64,000 bases of DNA. Origin: Closterium sp. Naga37s-1. Taxonomy: Eukaryota; Streptophyta; Zygnematophyceae; Desmidiales; Closteriaceae. The stretch lies in NCBI GenBank assembly GCA_947471745.1, contig CANJKZ010000724.1, positions 4,011,501 to 4,075,500 on the forward strand, read 5' to 3'. Made by a program: the position numbers and the translations under genes. How positions within the stretch are numbered: position 1 is the first letter of the stretch; every line of letters begins with the position of its first letter. The notes under the pieces were generated by a model. That model was not told where the DNA came from, did no database searches, and saw only the letters and a list, made by a program, of their open reading frames with translations. Positions 1 through 8,371 of this stretch are shown piece after piece.

Positions 1-24
1 TCGTATGCAAAACGCGGTGTTCAG

Positions 25-202
25 TGTAACTTTTTCTCTTTCTGACCGTCTGGACGGCTCACAGTCCGGACTTTTTTAGGGTTACCGACTTCGGCATAAT
101 CCGTTAATGAATCAGAGACGAGGCGAGAATTCACGAAAACAGTAACCCGACAAAAGTCCGGACGATGGGCCGTCCGGACGGTCACAAATGGAAAAAGTTG
201 CA
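25..202. repeat. Small foldback (MITE-like) element
   Basis: The two ends are imperfect inverted repeats of roughly 50 bp. The left arm begins TGTAACTTTTTC and contains GACCGTCTGGACGG. The right arm, read on the other strand, begins TGCAACTTTTTC and contains GACCGTCCGGACGG. Only about 70 bp of non-coding sequence lies between the arms. No clear target duplication is visible, so the superfamily is not assigned. Confidence 0.6.
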
Positions 203-880
203 GGCCCTAAGAAGGTTGGTTGGGGAGGAGCAGCAACTGGCTCGCGAACTAGGGAGGTGTCGAAATAGGAAGCCGAGGGTCGTTGAGTGATGTAGTGGTC
301 GCGAGAGTTACCAGGGTGCTGTTCGCCAGCAAATCGAAGTTTTGAATGAAAAAGATGGCATCGGCATCTCGACCGCATCCGGAAACGGAGGCGGAACCCA
401 CCTCCGAGGTTAGGGCGTAATGCCACTCAAGAAACTTCTGTTCCCGAAAAGCGAGATTACGCAACCGCATCGGGAACCTCCATCCCCACCTTCCCCCCAA
501 GGGCTTTGAACGGCAATGCCGTCACCATGCCATCGCTGTCCTCCCTGAAGGGGGGGATGGCGATGGCATATCAGGGAGGGAATTTTTGCCTGGGGGCGCA
601 GTTGCGTCCCCGCTTCCAGATGCCATCACACAGTTCGAATTGGTTGTGAAGTGGGGGCGTTCGCCAGGACTCCTATTGGTTTTCGGTTCGGACGGAATAT
701 GAGGCTCGGCAGCAATTTTACGGGCTGACCCTGGCTGACGAAGATGAACGAACCCTAACTGACGGGATCAAGAAGGAGCGACTGACCTTCCTGATCCTGT
801 CACTATCCCGTCAGTTTATCTATGAGTGGTGCTGGCGAACAGCCCCCAGATCTCAAATGCAACTCGTGAACCATTAAGGG
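203..880. other. Non-coding stretch, small hairpins only
   Basis: No convincing gene is seen; the open frames here are short and lack recognisable domains. A 12-bp perfect inverted repeat (AACTGACGGGAT, 757-768, against 805-816) with a 36-nt loop, and a shorter ATGCCATCGC/GCGATGGCAT pair near 520-570, are the only structures noticed. They are probably remnants of small foldback repeats. Confidence 0.4.
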
Positions 881-1655
881 TAAGTAGCTTTCGCAGGGGT
901 GCTACTAGCGACCCTGCGCTTTCAAGGGGACTACAGTGCTAGTTGCGGGCACTTTCCGCCCCTCCGCCACTCCGACAGGAAAGTTATGGCGTGGGCCCAA
1001 TCGGGTTTGATCGTCTCGATCAGCCGCGATCAATAGTTTCCAGGAAGCCTGGAGGCCAAATTCAGGCAATCAGAGGCAATCAGCTGATCGCGATCAGCTG
1101 ATCGCCCAACCTCGATCAGACCCGATCTTAACCCCGATCAGAGTCGATTTTCCTCGATCACAGGCAATCAATTGATTGCTTGTGATCGGGGCACCCAGCG
1201 ATGCCTGCGAGTAGTTACACTGTTGCACTACACTGAAACGAAGATTTTCGCCAGGTGAATTCTGGTCGTCAATCTCGCTAAAATGGTGACGAAAATGCCA
1301 CGCAGATGTATCGCGCTTGCTGAGCAGGCGCTGACAACCTTCTCCGAAAATCATCTCTGATCGGGCGGCTCGGGCACTACGATCACAAGCAACCCGATCA
1401 GATCCAACCCACAGATCAGTCGCGATCAAACTCGATTGGGCCCACGCCATTATGGCAACAACACAGGACTCAGTCCCACATTCACCCACGTGTCACAAAT
1501 TCGGAAAGTTAGAAAACGCACGGCAAAAAAAAAAAACCCATAGGGAACCTGGACCCATTTTCGGGAGGGATCAACCCTAAACAAGGGAACCCACATTTTT
1601 TTAAAGCTTTCGTATACATTTGAAAGTACTGTTTGTGGTGGAACAGTAGCCACCA
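881..1655 (+). repeat. Dispersed intergenic repeat, copy 1
   Basis: Once the 987-1449 insert is left out, this stretch matches 5040-5335 read in reverse complement. Shared landmarks in order are GTAAGTAGCTTTCGCAGGGG, GACCCTGCGCTTTCAAGGGG, TTCACCCACGTGTCA, CCCTAAAC and GTATACATTTGAA. The part around 1520-1600 also resembles the foldbacks with telomere-like cores at 5630-5770 and 43360-43500. No coding content is recognised. Confidence 0.65.
987..1449. mobile_element. PIF/Harbinger-like MITE with TTA target duplication
   Basis: The ends are inverted repeats: TGGCGTGGGCCCAATC on the left and GATTGGGCCCACGCCA on the right, extending inward to about 27 bp with few mismatches. The element is flanked by TTA at 984-986 and 1450-1452. 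The related repeat at 5160-5230 (opposite strand) carries the uninterrupted site with a single TTA, which fixes the insertion limits directly. The 463-bp body is non-coding and crowded with GATC/CGATC words. A 3-bp TTA duplication is typical of PIF/Harbinger elements; no transposase is present, so it would depend on one elsewhere. Confidence 0.8.
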
Positions 1656-2085
1656 AGATTTCGCCCCAACGAAAAGAAAGGGGCTTGGTGAGAGGGGTTG
1701 CGAAAATTTGGAGGATTGAGGGGTGGGAACACGAGAAACTCTCCCGTCACCCAACCCTTGAGCGACACTCACAAACACAAGTATAAGCAACTAATTACTA
1801 GGAAAGGCCTTGATAGAACTAGCAGCGCAACTACTCACCCTGACCTAATCGCCCGTGGTAAGGGGACACGGGGCTATACAAAAGCCTTTAGCTGCAGGGG
1901 CGGTTTGCATTCGGATGGGCCGTCGCGTAGCATTCGTCGAGCGATGCCATGCGGCACACGGGCGAGCGCCTCGACGAGTTGCATTATGCTGGCTCGCCGC
2001 GATGCAATCGTCGAACCAGCGATAAATTATTCAGTGAGCCGTCGCGTTCCACCCTGCGGGCTTCTCGCCTAGCGCCATCATGCAT

Positions 2086-2150
2086 CGCGAAACCCGCTGA
2101 TGGCGAAACCCGCTGATGGCGAAACCCGCTGATCGCGATACCCGCTCTTC
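2086..2150 (+). repeat. Short tandem repeat of about 16 bp
   Basis: Four adjoining imperfect units of the type GCGAAACCCGCTGATG. The sequence on either side (about 1700-2220) shows nothing recognisable beyond scattered related words. Confidence 0.6.
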
Positions 2151-2272
2151 GCCAAACACGATGCTCGCGAAATCTGTTTAGCGCGTCACCCGCTTCTCGC
2201 CTCACCCGCCGCATGCCTCACCTGCGAATCGGCAAAATACTTGCCTCACGCGCTGCTTGGCTCATAACCTTA

Positions 2273-3690
2273 TTTCTTCATTTCCCCCCCTTCCGCCTCT
2301 CGTTTCCTCAATCTCGTTTCCCCCCCTTCTCCTCTCATTTCCCCCCCTTCCGCCTCTCATTTTCCCGGAGCTCCTCCCTCTCGTTTCCCCCCTTTCTCCC
2401 TCTCGTTCCCCCCCCCCTCCGCCTCTCATTTTCCCCCCTTCTGCCTCTCGTTTCCCCCCCTTCTCCATCTCGTTTCCACCCATCCTCCCTCTTGTTTCCC
2501 CCCTCCACCCTCTCGTTTCCCTCCCTTCTCCCTCTCGTTCCCCCCCCATCCGCCTCTCCTTTCCCCCCCTTCCGCCTCTCGTTTCCCCCCCTTCTCCCTC
2601 TCATTTCCCCCCCTCCTCCCTCTCGTTTCCCCCCCTTCCCCCTCTCGTTTCCCCTCCTTCTCCTCTCATTTCCCCAACTTCTCCCTCTCATTTCCCCCCT
2701 TCTCCCTCTCATTTCCCTCTTCCCCCTCTCATTTCCCCGCTTTCCCCCTCTCGTTTCCCCCCCTTCTCCCTCTCATTCCCCCCCCTCCTCCCTCTCGTTT
2801 CCCCCGCTCTTCCCTCTCGTTTCCCCCCTTTCTCCCTCTCGTTTTCCCCCCTTCCGCCTCTCATTTCCCCCCTTTCCCCCTCTCGTTTCCCCCCCTTATC
2901 AATCTCGTTTTCCCCCCTTCTCCCTCTCATTTCCCCCCCTCCTCCCTCTCGTAACTCCCCCTTCCCCCTCTCGTATCCCCCCTTCCCCCTCTCATTTCTC
3001 CCCCTCCTCCCTCTCGTTTCCCACCCTTCCCCCTCTCGTTTCCCCTCCTCCTCTCATTTCCCCAACTTCTCCCTCTCATTTCCCCCCTTCTCCCTCTCAT
3101 TTCCCTCTCTTCCCCCTCTCATTTCCCCGCTTTCCCCCCTCTCGTTTCCCCCCCTTCTCCCCCTCATCTTCCCCCTTTCTTCCTCTCATTTCCCCCCCCT
3201 GCTCCCTCTCATTTCCCCCCCCTGCTCCCTCTCATTTCCCCCCTGCTCCCTCTCATTTCCCCCCCTGCTCCCTCTCATTTCCCCCCCTGCTCCCTCTCAT
3301 TTCCCCCCCTGCTCCCTCTCATTTCCCCCCCTGCTCCCTCTCATTTCTCCCCCTGCTCACCCTCACTTCCCCCCTTTCTCCCTCTTCATTTCCCCCTCTC
3401 CTTCCCCTCATTTCGCCCTCTCCTTCTCCTCATTCACCCTTTCCTTACCCTCATCTCCCCATCTCGTTTCTCGCATTTCCCCTACTCCGTCCCCTTGTTT
3501 CCCCCTCTCCCCTCATTTCATCCTCTCGTTCCTCTTGTTTCCCACATTTCCCCTTATCCGCCCTCTCCTCTCCCTTTCTCCGTCCCCTCCTTTACCCCTC
3601 CTTCCCCTCATTTTCCCCTCTCCCTACCCTCATTCCCCCCTCTCCTTTCCCTCATTTCCCCCCTCCTTACCCTTCCCTGCCCCCACCCTG
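2273..3690 (+). repeat. Polypyrimidine minisatellite array
   Basis: About 1.4 kb of nearly pure C/T on the plus strand is made of degenerate 20-25-bp units of the type CTCTCATTTCCCCCCCTTCTCC. From about 3185 to 3350 the units become a regular set containing CCCCTGCTCCCTCTCATTTC. Open frames of nearly 600 codons on the plus strand arise only because C/T-only DNA contains no stop codon; they are not genes. The mirror-like purine/pyrimidine bias could favour triplex (H-DNA) structures. Confidence 0.85.
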
Positions 3691-3694
3691 CCGG

Positions 3695-4039
3695 CAGGTG
3701 AGTGCGCTCATGCTGCTGGCGTGCGTGAGGGAGCTGCAGCGCCTTCACATGCTGCACAGTCCTTCCCCTTCTCCACCCTTTGCTTACCCTTCCTTACTTC
3801 CCCCCGTGCAACCCTTGCTCCCCCTTTGCTTCCCCTCCCTTCCCCTCCAGCTTACCCTCTGTTTCTTCTGCAGCTTGCCCTTGTCTATAATTTTGTTTGT
3901 TTGTTTGTTTTTTTTCAACAGCACGACACGAAGGACATCAGGCCTTCTCATTCTGAGTGCTGCTCTTTGCAGCTTAGTGAAACCAAATCAATAGGCAGGA
4001 AGTTCCAGCTTGTGTGTGCTGTTAGCGTATCAATCAAGT
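3695..4039 (+). other. Possible exon remnants of an unrecognised gene
   Basis: Two short stretches stand out from the pyrimidine array. The first (about 3698-3760) reads VSALMLLACVRELQRLHML in one frame, a leucine-rich helix-like segment after CAG. The second starts after a good acceptor (poly-T then CAACAG, about 3919) and reads HDTKDIRPSHSECC, ending in a stop near 4039. The pair could be the last exons of a broken or displaced gene. No family is recognised and chance open frames are not excluded. Confidence 0.2.
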
Positions 4040-4317
4040 GAATTGATAGCATTGCATAGCATGTCATAATACATTGAAAATGTTGATGACTGTACCTAGA
4101 CACAACTTCCCTTCTTTGCGTACAGCATCCTTGCATGATGCACATGGGCACAGCACAGCATTGTATGCGACATCTGACGTGTGTTGTACTCAACTCAAGA
4201 TACATGGAGGGTTGTCCTCTGCTCTAGCTGGTCATAATTTGTTCAACACTTGTTGAAGAGAGCTGAAAAGAGAGAAAGGCAGCAGGAGAGGGGAAAAGAG
4301 GGAAAGGCAGGAGGATC

Positions 4318-4932
4318 GTGAAAAAGAGGGGAAGGGTAATGCAGGGAGGGGAAGGGTAATGCAGGGAGGGGAAGGGTAATGCAGGGAGGGGAAGGGTAAT
4401 GCAGGGAGGGGAAGGGTAATGCAGCGAGGGGAAGGGTAATGCAGGGAGGGGAAGGGTAATGCAGGGAGGGGAAGGGTAATGCAGGGAGGGGAAGGGTAAT
4501 GCAGCGAGGGGAAGGGTAATGCAGCGAGGGGAAGGGTAATGCAGGGTGGTGAAGGGTAATGCAGGGAGGGGAAGGGTACTGCAGGGAGGGGAAGGGTAAT
4601 GCAGCGAGGGGAAGGGTAATGCAGCGAGGGGAAGGGTAATGCAGCGAGGGGAAGGGTAATGCAGGGAGGGGAAGGGTAATGCAGGGTGGGGAAGGGTAAT
4701 GCAGGGAGGGGAAGGGTAATGCAGGGAGGGGAAGGGTAATGCAGGGTGGGGAAGGGTAATGCAGGGAGGGGAAGGGTAATGCAGGGAGGGGAAGGGTAAT
4801 GCATGGAGGGGAAGGGTAATGCAGGGTGGGGAAGGGTAATGCAGGGAGGGGAAGGGTAATGCAGGGAGGGGAAGGGTAATGCAGGGTGGGGAAGGGTAAT
4901 GCAGGGAGGGGAAGGGTAATGCAGGGGGGAAA
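4318..4932 (+). repeat. 20-bp minisatellite, about 30 units
   Basis: Uninterrupted head-to-tail copies of GGGAAGGGTAATGCAGGGAG, with variants at two positions (GCAGCGAG, GCAGGGTG, one GCATGGAG). There are no spacers between units, so it is not a CRISPR array. Long minus-strand open frames reading LPFPSLHYPSPP are a product of the repeat. Confidence 0.9.
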
Positions 4933-5039
4933 TGAGTTTTGAATCACCAGCGAGTGCTGGGTGTCGGGGAGATCTCCCTCCCTTGTTCAGAGAGTGAACT
5001 AGCTGTAATTGGGTTACCAATATTTCAAATTTCAAAACT

Positions 5040-5335
5040 TTTGAACCTCCCTCTTTCAAATGTATACAAAAGCTTTAAGGGTTGATGCCTCCCCGAGACG
5101 CATCCCTTCCCGATTGGGTTTTAGTTTTTTTCCGGTCAGGTAAAGGGATATTTTTTTCCAGTGGCTTGCGAAATTCTGACACGTGGGTGAATTTGGGACC
5201 GAGTTCTGTGCTGTTGCCATAATGTTCCTATCGGAGTGGCGGAGTGGCGGAAAGTGCCCGCATATTGCACTGTAGTCCCCTTGAAAGCGCAGGGTCGCTA
5301 GTAGTACCCCTGCGAAAGCTACTTACCCAACCATT
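5040..5335 (-). repeat. Dispersed intergenic repeat, copy 2 (empty-site copy)
   Basis: This is the reverse-complement partner of 881-1655 and lacks the 463-bp MITE. The junction here, read on the minus strand, is GGAACATTATGGCAAC with one TTA. Its inner part contains AAGGGTTGATGCCTCCC, the half-motif of the foldback family. Confidence 0.65.
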
Positions 5336-5454
5336 AGCGTATAATTTCGGTTCAGCGGAACAGAATTGGGCGAAATCGTCATGGTTATCGTAGTCGCCAG
5401 TACATAAATTTTGGTTTACGAAAATCGAAGCACAACCCGAGGCGCACAAATTTC

Positions 5455-5555
5455 AAGGGTAGGAAGGTTGGTTGGACCTGGTGCCCCAACCAAAGGTAGG
5501 AAGCTTGGTTGGACCTAGTCACCCAACCAAAAGGTAGGAAGGTTGAGGCAACTTT
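5455..5555 (+). repeat. Two and a half copies of a ~40-bp tandem repeat
   Basis: GGTAGGAAGGTTGGTTGGAC followed by CCAACCAA recurs twice with small changes, and a third partial copy follows. No gene is seen nearby. The repeat word AAGGTTGGTTGG also occurs once near 212. Confidence 0.5.
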
Positions 5556-5629
5556 GGGGAACTGATTCCTCCGAATATATCTCAACGGACAAGCGAGTGT
5601 GCCCGGGGGAGCTCGCTCCTCGCAGGCAA

Positions 5630-5772
5630 AAAATAAAATAAAACCCGTCCGGGCATGCATCCGGTCAGGGAGGCATAACCCTAAACACATGGAGGCATGT
5701 GTTTAGGGTTGATGCCTCCCTCGGATGGCATGCCATCCGATGGGGTTTTAGTTTTTTTTTCTGCCCGAGGCA
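5630..5772. repeat. Foldback element with telomere-like core
   Basis: Left and right halves are complementary. The left half has GGCAAAAAATAAAATAAAAC, GGGAGGCATAACCCTAAAC; the right half has GTTTAGGGTTGATGCCTCCC, then GTTTTAGTTTTTTTTTCTGCC. The loop is about GGAGGCAT. The hairpin tip carries CCCTAAAC/GTTTAGGG, the word of the plant-type telomere repeat, in inverted orientation. The inner part of 43360-43500 has the same design. Confidence 0.6.
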
Positions 5773-5861
5773 GCATGTCGTCAAGTCGTCAGAGGGTCGT
5801 CAGGCTTGACGACCCGTTTCCGCTGAGAGATTCCGGTTTTATTTGGAACGGTTCGTGTTGC

Positions 5862-6284
5862 TGTTAGACCAAGGAGGCATGCAACTTGCCCGGGACAAGT
5901 CGACAAAAGTTTTCATTTTTCTTATCAGCGACAGCGACCAGAGAATCTAGTATGGTAGTTGCACGATAACCAAGATACAGATTGTTAGGGCCCTTGCCTA
6001 AATCCGCTACAGAATAGCGGGGTCGACTAACTTTAGGATGAAACGCAGACTTTGTTGGCGAAGAAGTTATTGAGTAATAGTTGAATGAGAATCGGTTGAT
6101 ATTGGTGGATGCAAGCAAGGTTGATATAGCATGCAAGAGCAATTGTGGGAAAGTGACTTGTGGGACTAGGAAATAAAAGGCAAACAAATTAGAGTGCCAA
6201 GTGGCATTAGGAAATCCGAGAAGATAAAGATAGGGATGCGTTGGAAGGTATTATTCAAAGTGAACAGTAAATCTCCCTCTAACA
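5862..6284 (-). mobile_element. Candidate LTR of a minus-strand Copia remnant
   Basis: The stretch begins TGTTAG and ends CTAACA, the inverted termini usual for LTRs. To its right lies CTACCCCCCTCCC, which on the minus strand is a polypurine tract placed just before the LTR. About 120 bp of internal sequence remains before family-A element sequence begins at 6407. Fossil; only the end of the element is present. No second LTR or target duplication was found, so the call rests on the ends and the tract. Confidence 0.35.
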
Positions 6285-7259
6285 CTACCCCCCTCCCAAG
6301 GAGGCAACCTTCGCAGCGCCTGCAAACTGAAGGTACGCTTGAAGGCAAGTGTTGTCGGGAGACAGCAAGGACGAAGGAACCCAGCTGACGCCCGTTGCAT
6401 GGTAACTGTCAATGGGAGTTGTTGTCAGGCCCCGTCCTCGTTTGGGCGGAGCCGACTTCTTGGTCGGGTGTGCGGGAGGTGCAGCCGACCTGCAGCAGTG
6501 GGCGAGCTGGTCGACGGGTTCGGCGACCTGCATGGTGTCACTTCGATGGCGCCGACTTTGAAAAGGGCGCCGAATTCGGGGGTCGACTTGGAAGGTCGAC
6601 CTGTCGATGGCGTCGACTTGGTGACGCCAACTTGGGGAAGCCGTCCTGGCGTGGTCGGCTGACGGTTGTGCTGGTCGACTTGGAGGTGGTCGACCAGTAG
6701 TGTGGTCGACCTCGAGCTGGGCGACCTGGTGCGTGGTCGTCCGGTGGTGGTCGTCGACTCGGGTGGTCGACGGGCACAAGGAGGAACTACTGGTCAACGT
6801 GGTGGTTCCTCGGTCGACCAGGTTACCTAGGTGACGGGGTTCTGCGGAGGACTGCGAGGGTCGTCCAGGTGGTTCTGGCGAGGCCGACCTCGGTGGTAAT
6901 ACCCCGAGGTCGACGTGGTTGATCAGGTGCAGTCGTCAGAACGAGGACGATCTGGCGTGTGCGCTGTGCATGTGACAAGACACGGCACGCCAAACATCTG
7001 TGAGCACCTGCGAAGCGGGTGCGCTGCTGTCCTGCGGGTGCCTTACTGCAGCGTTGGCACGCCGTCGACTTGCAACGTTGGCAGGTCGTGACTTTGCGCT
7101 ACTGTAGCGCGATCGACCAAGTCGTGCTGGAACGCGGTCGACCGTCCTGCGCTGGAAGTCGACCTGCTTGCATGCTAATTCTGATGTAGTCAGCCTAGCC
7201 AACTATGTTGTCTATGTTGCATGCTAGCTCCCTCAGCCGCTGTCAGCCAGCCAGTTGAA

Positions 7260-8037
7260 GGAGAACGGCGTGATGCTGCAGGAGGACGTGGACGGGATGC
7301 TCCTTGTTTCGGCGACGACGGTCGTGCTTGGCCGGGCGAAATATACCGGTCGAGTCCTCTGCACCGACCTGCGCCCGTGCACGGCGACGTCGACGATAGA
7401 CTCGTCAGGGGTGGTGGCTCCGTGGGCGATCGTCTCGGCGACAAAGTCGACGCAACCCAGGTGGCACGCGAGGCTTGCGCATGTCGGCGTCGACGCCACA
7501 CGAGTTCGGGAAAGCATGAGGTCGCCACCGGCCTGGACATTAAGCAGTCAGCCGGCACCGACTCTGCGTGTGTTTCGTGCGACGGTGGGAAGCTGGCGCG
7601 ACACACCTTCCCCGACAAGGGCTCGGACGCCGAGGAGGCACTGGCTGTCGTGCACATTGACTTGTGCGGGCCATTTCGGGTGGCTGCCAAGGATGGCAGC
7701 TTGTACTTCCTGCTGCTGAAGGATCGCCATACTCGGTTCGTGTGGGCAATGCCGGTCGCTAAGAAGAGCGACGTGCTGCAGGAGTTCCAGAAGTGGTTGG
7801 TGCTGGTGGAACGACAGACGAAGAAGTCGGTGCTGTCGCTTCGCTCCGATCGAGGAGGGGAGTTCCTCGGGAAGGCGTTCACCGACTTCGTCGACGGGAA
7901 GGGCATCGCCCACGACCTGATGTGCCCCTACACTCCGCAGCAGAATGGCATGGCTGAGCGGGAGATGCGCACGGTCGTCAAGTCCGTGCGGACGATGCTG
8001 CTGCACATGGGCGTGCAGCAGCACTGGTGGCACCTTG
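7260..8037 (+). pseudogene. Copia A: pre-integrase and integrase part
   Basis: Fossil of the integrase that would insert Copia cDNA. A pre-integrase motif WHARLAHVG is followed by a zinc-binding remnant (CVSCDGGK). The catalytic core then shows the three acidic landmarks of the DD-E integrases in order: VVHIDLCGP, LRSDRGGEFL and QQNGMAEREM. The sequence stops at the TSD CCTTG, where element B begins. The same domain order (integrase before reverse transcriptase) defines Ty1/Copia as against Ty3/Gypsy. Confidence 0.85.
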
Positions 8038-8371
8038 TGTTAGAAGAGAGAGAATTGATACATTGAATAATGAGCCAAGAGGCTCTTTAGTACAAACAAT
8101 GAGCAAGAGAGAGATGAGAGGGAAGCTTACCCTATTGGCCAATAAGTTGGCCAATGGGTGAGCTTGCTTGTGACCCAAGCAACCACAAATGTGTGTTGGT
8201 TGGGATTGGTTGAGCTAAGGACCAATCCCAACCAACCACAAAATGTGGTTGGAGGGTACACTAAGCAACCCCCCAATTTATAAATGTGCTACACTTCTTG
8301 CCTATGTATGTTGTATGAAATATGAAATTACAACACAACCCCCCAACATGCATAAGGCTAGAAGGCTAGAA

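Noticed and set aside
1698-2214. Short plus- and minus-strand frames (124 and 76 codons)
   Set aside because: No domain, no homologous copy in the window, and they overlap short tandem repeats.
2213-4041. Two overlapping open frames of about 593 codons over the C/T-rich array
   Set aside because: Pyrimidine-only DNA has no stop codons; the translations are Phe/Pro/Ser/Leu repeats with no domain.
4318-4932. CRISPR-like array
   Set aside because: Units are contiguous with no unique spacers, and the setting is eukaryotic.
4232-5059. 275- and 234-codon minus-strand frames
   Set aside because: They are a 20-bp minisatellite read in two frames (LPFPSLHYPSPP), not proteins.
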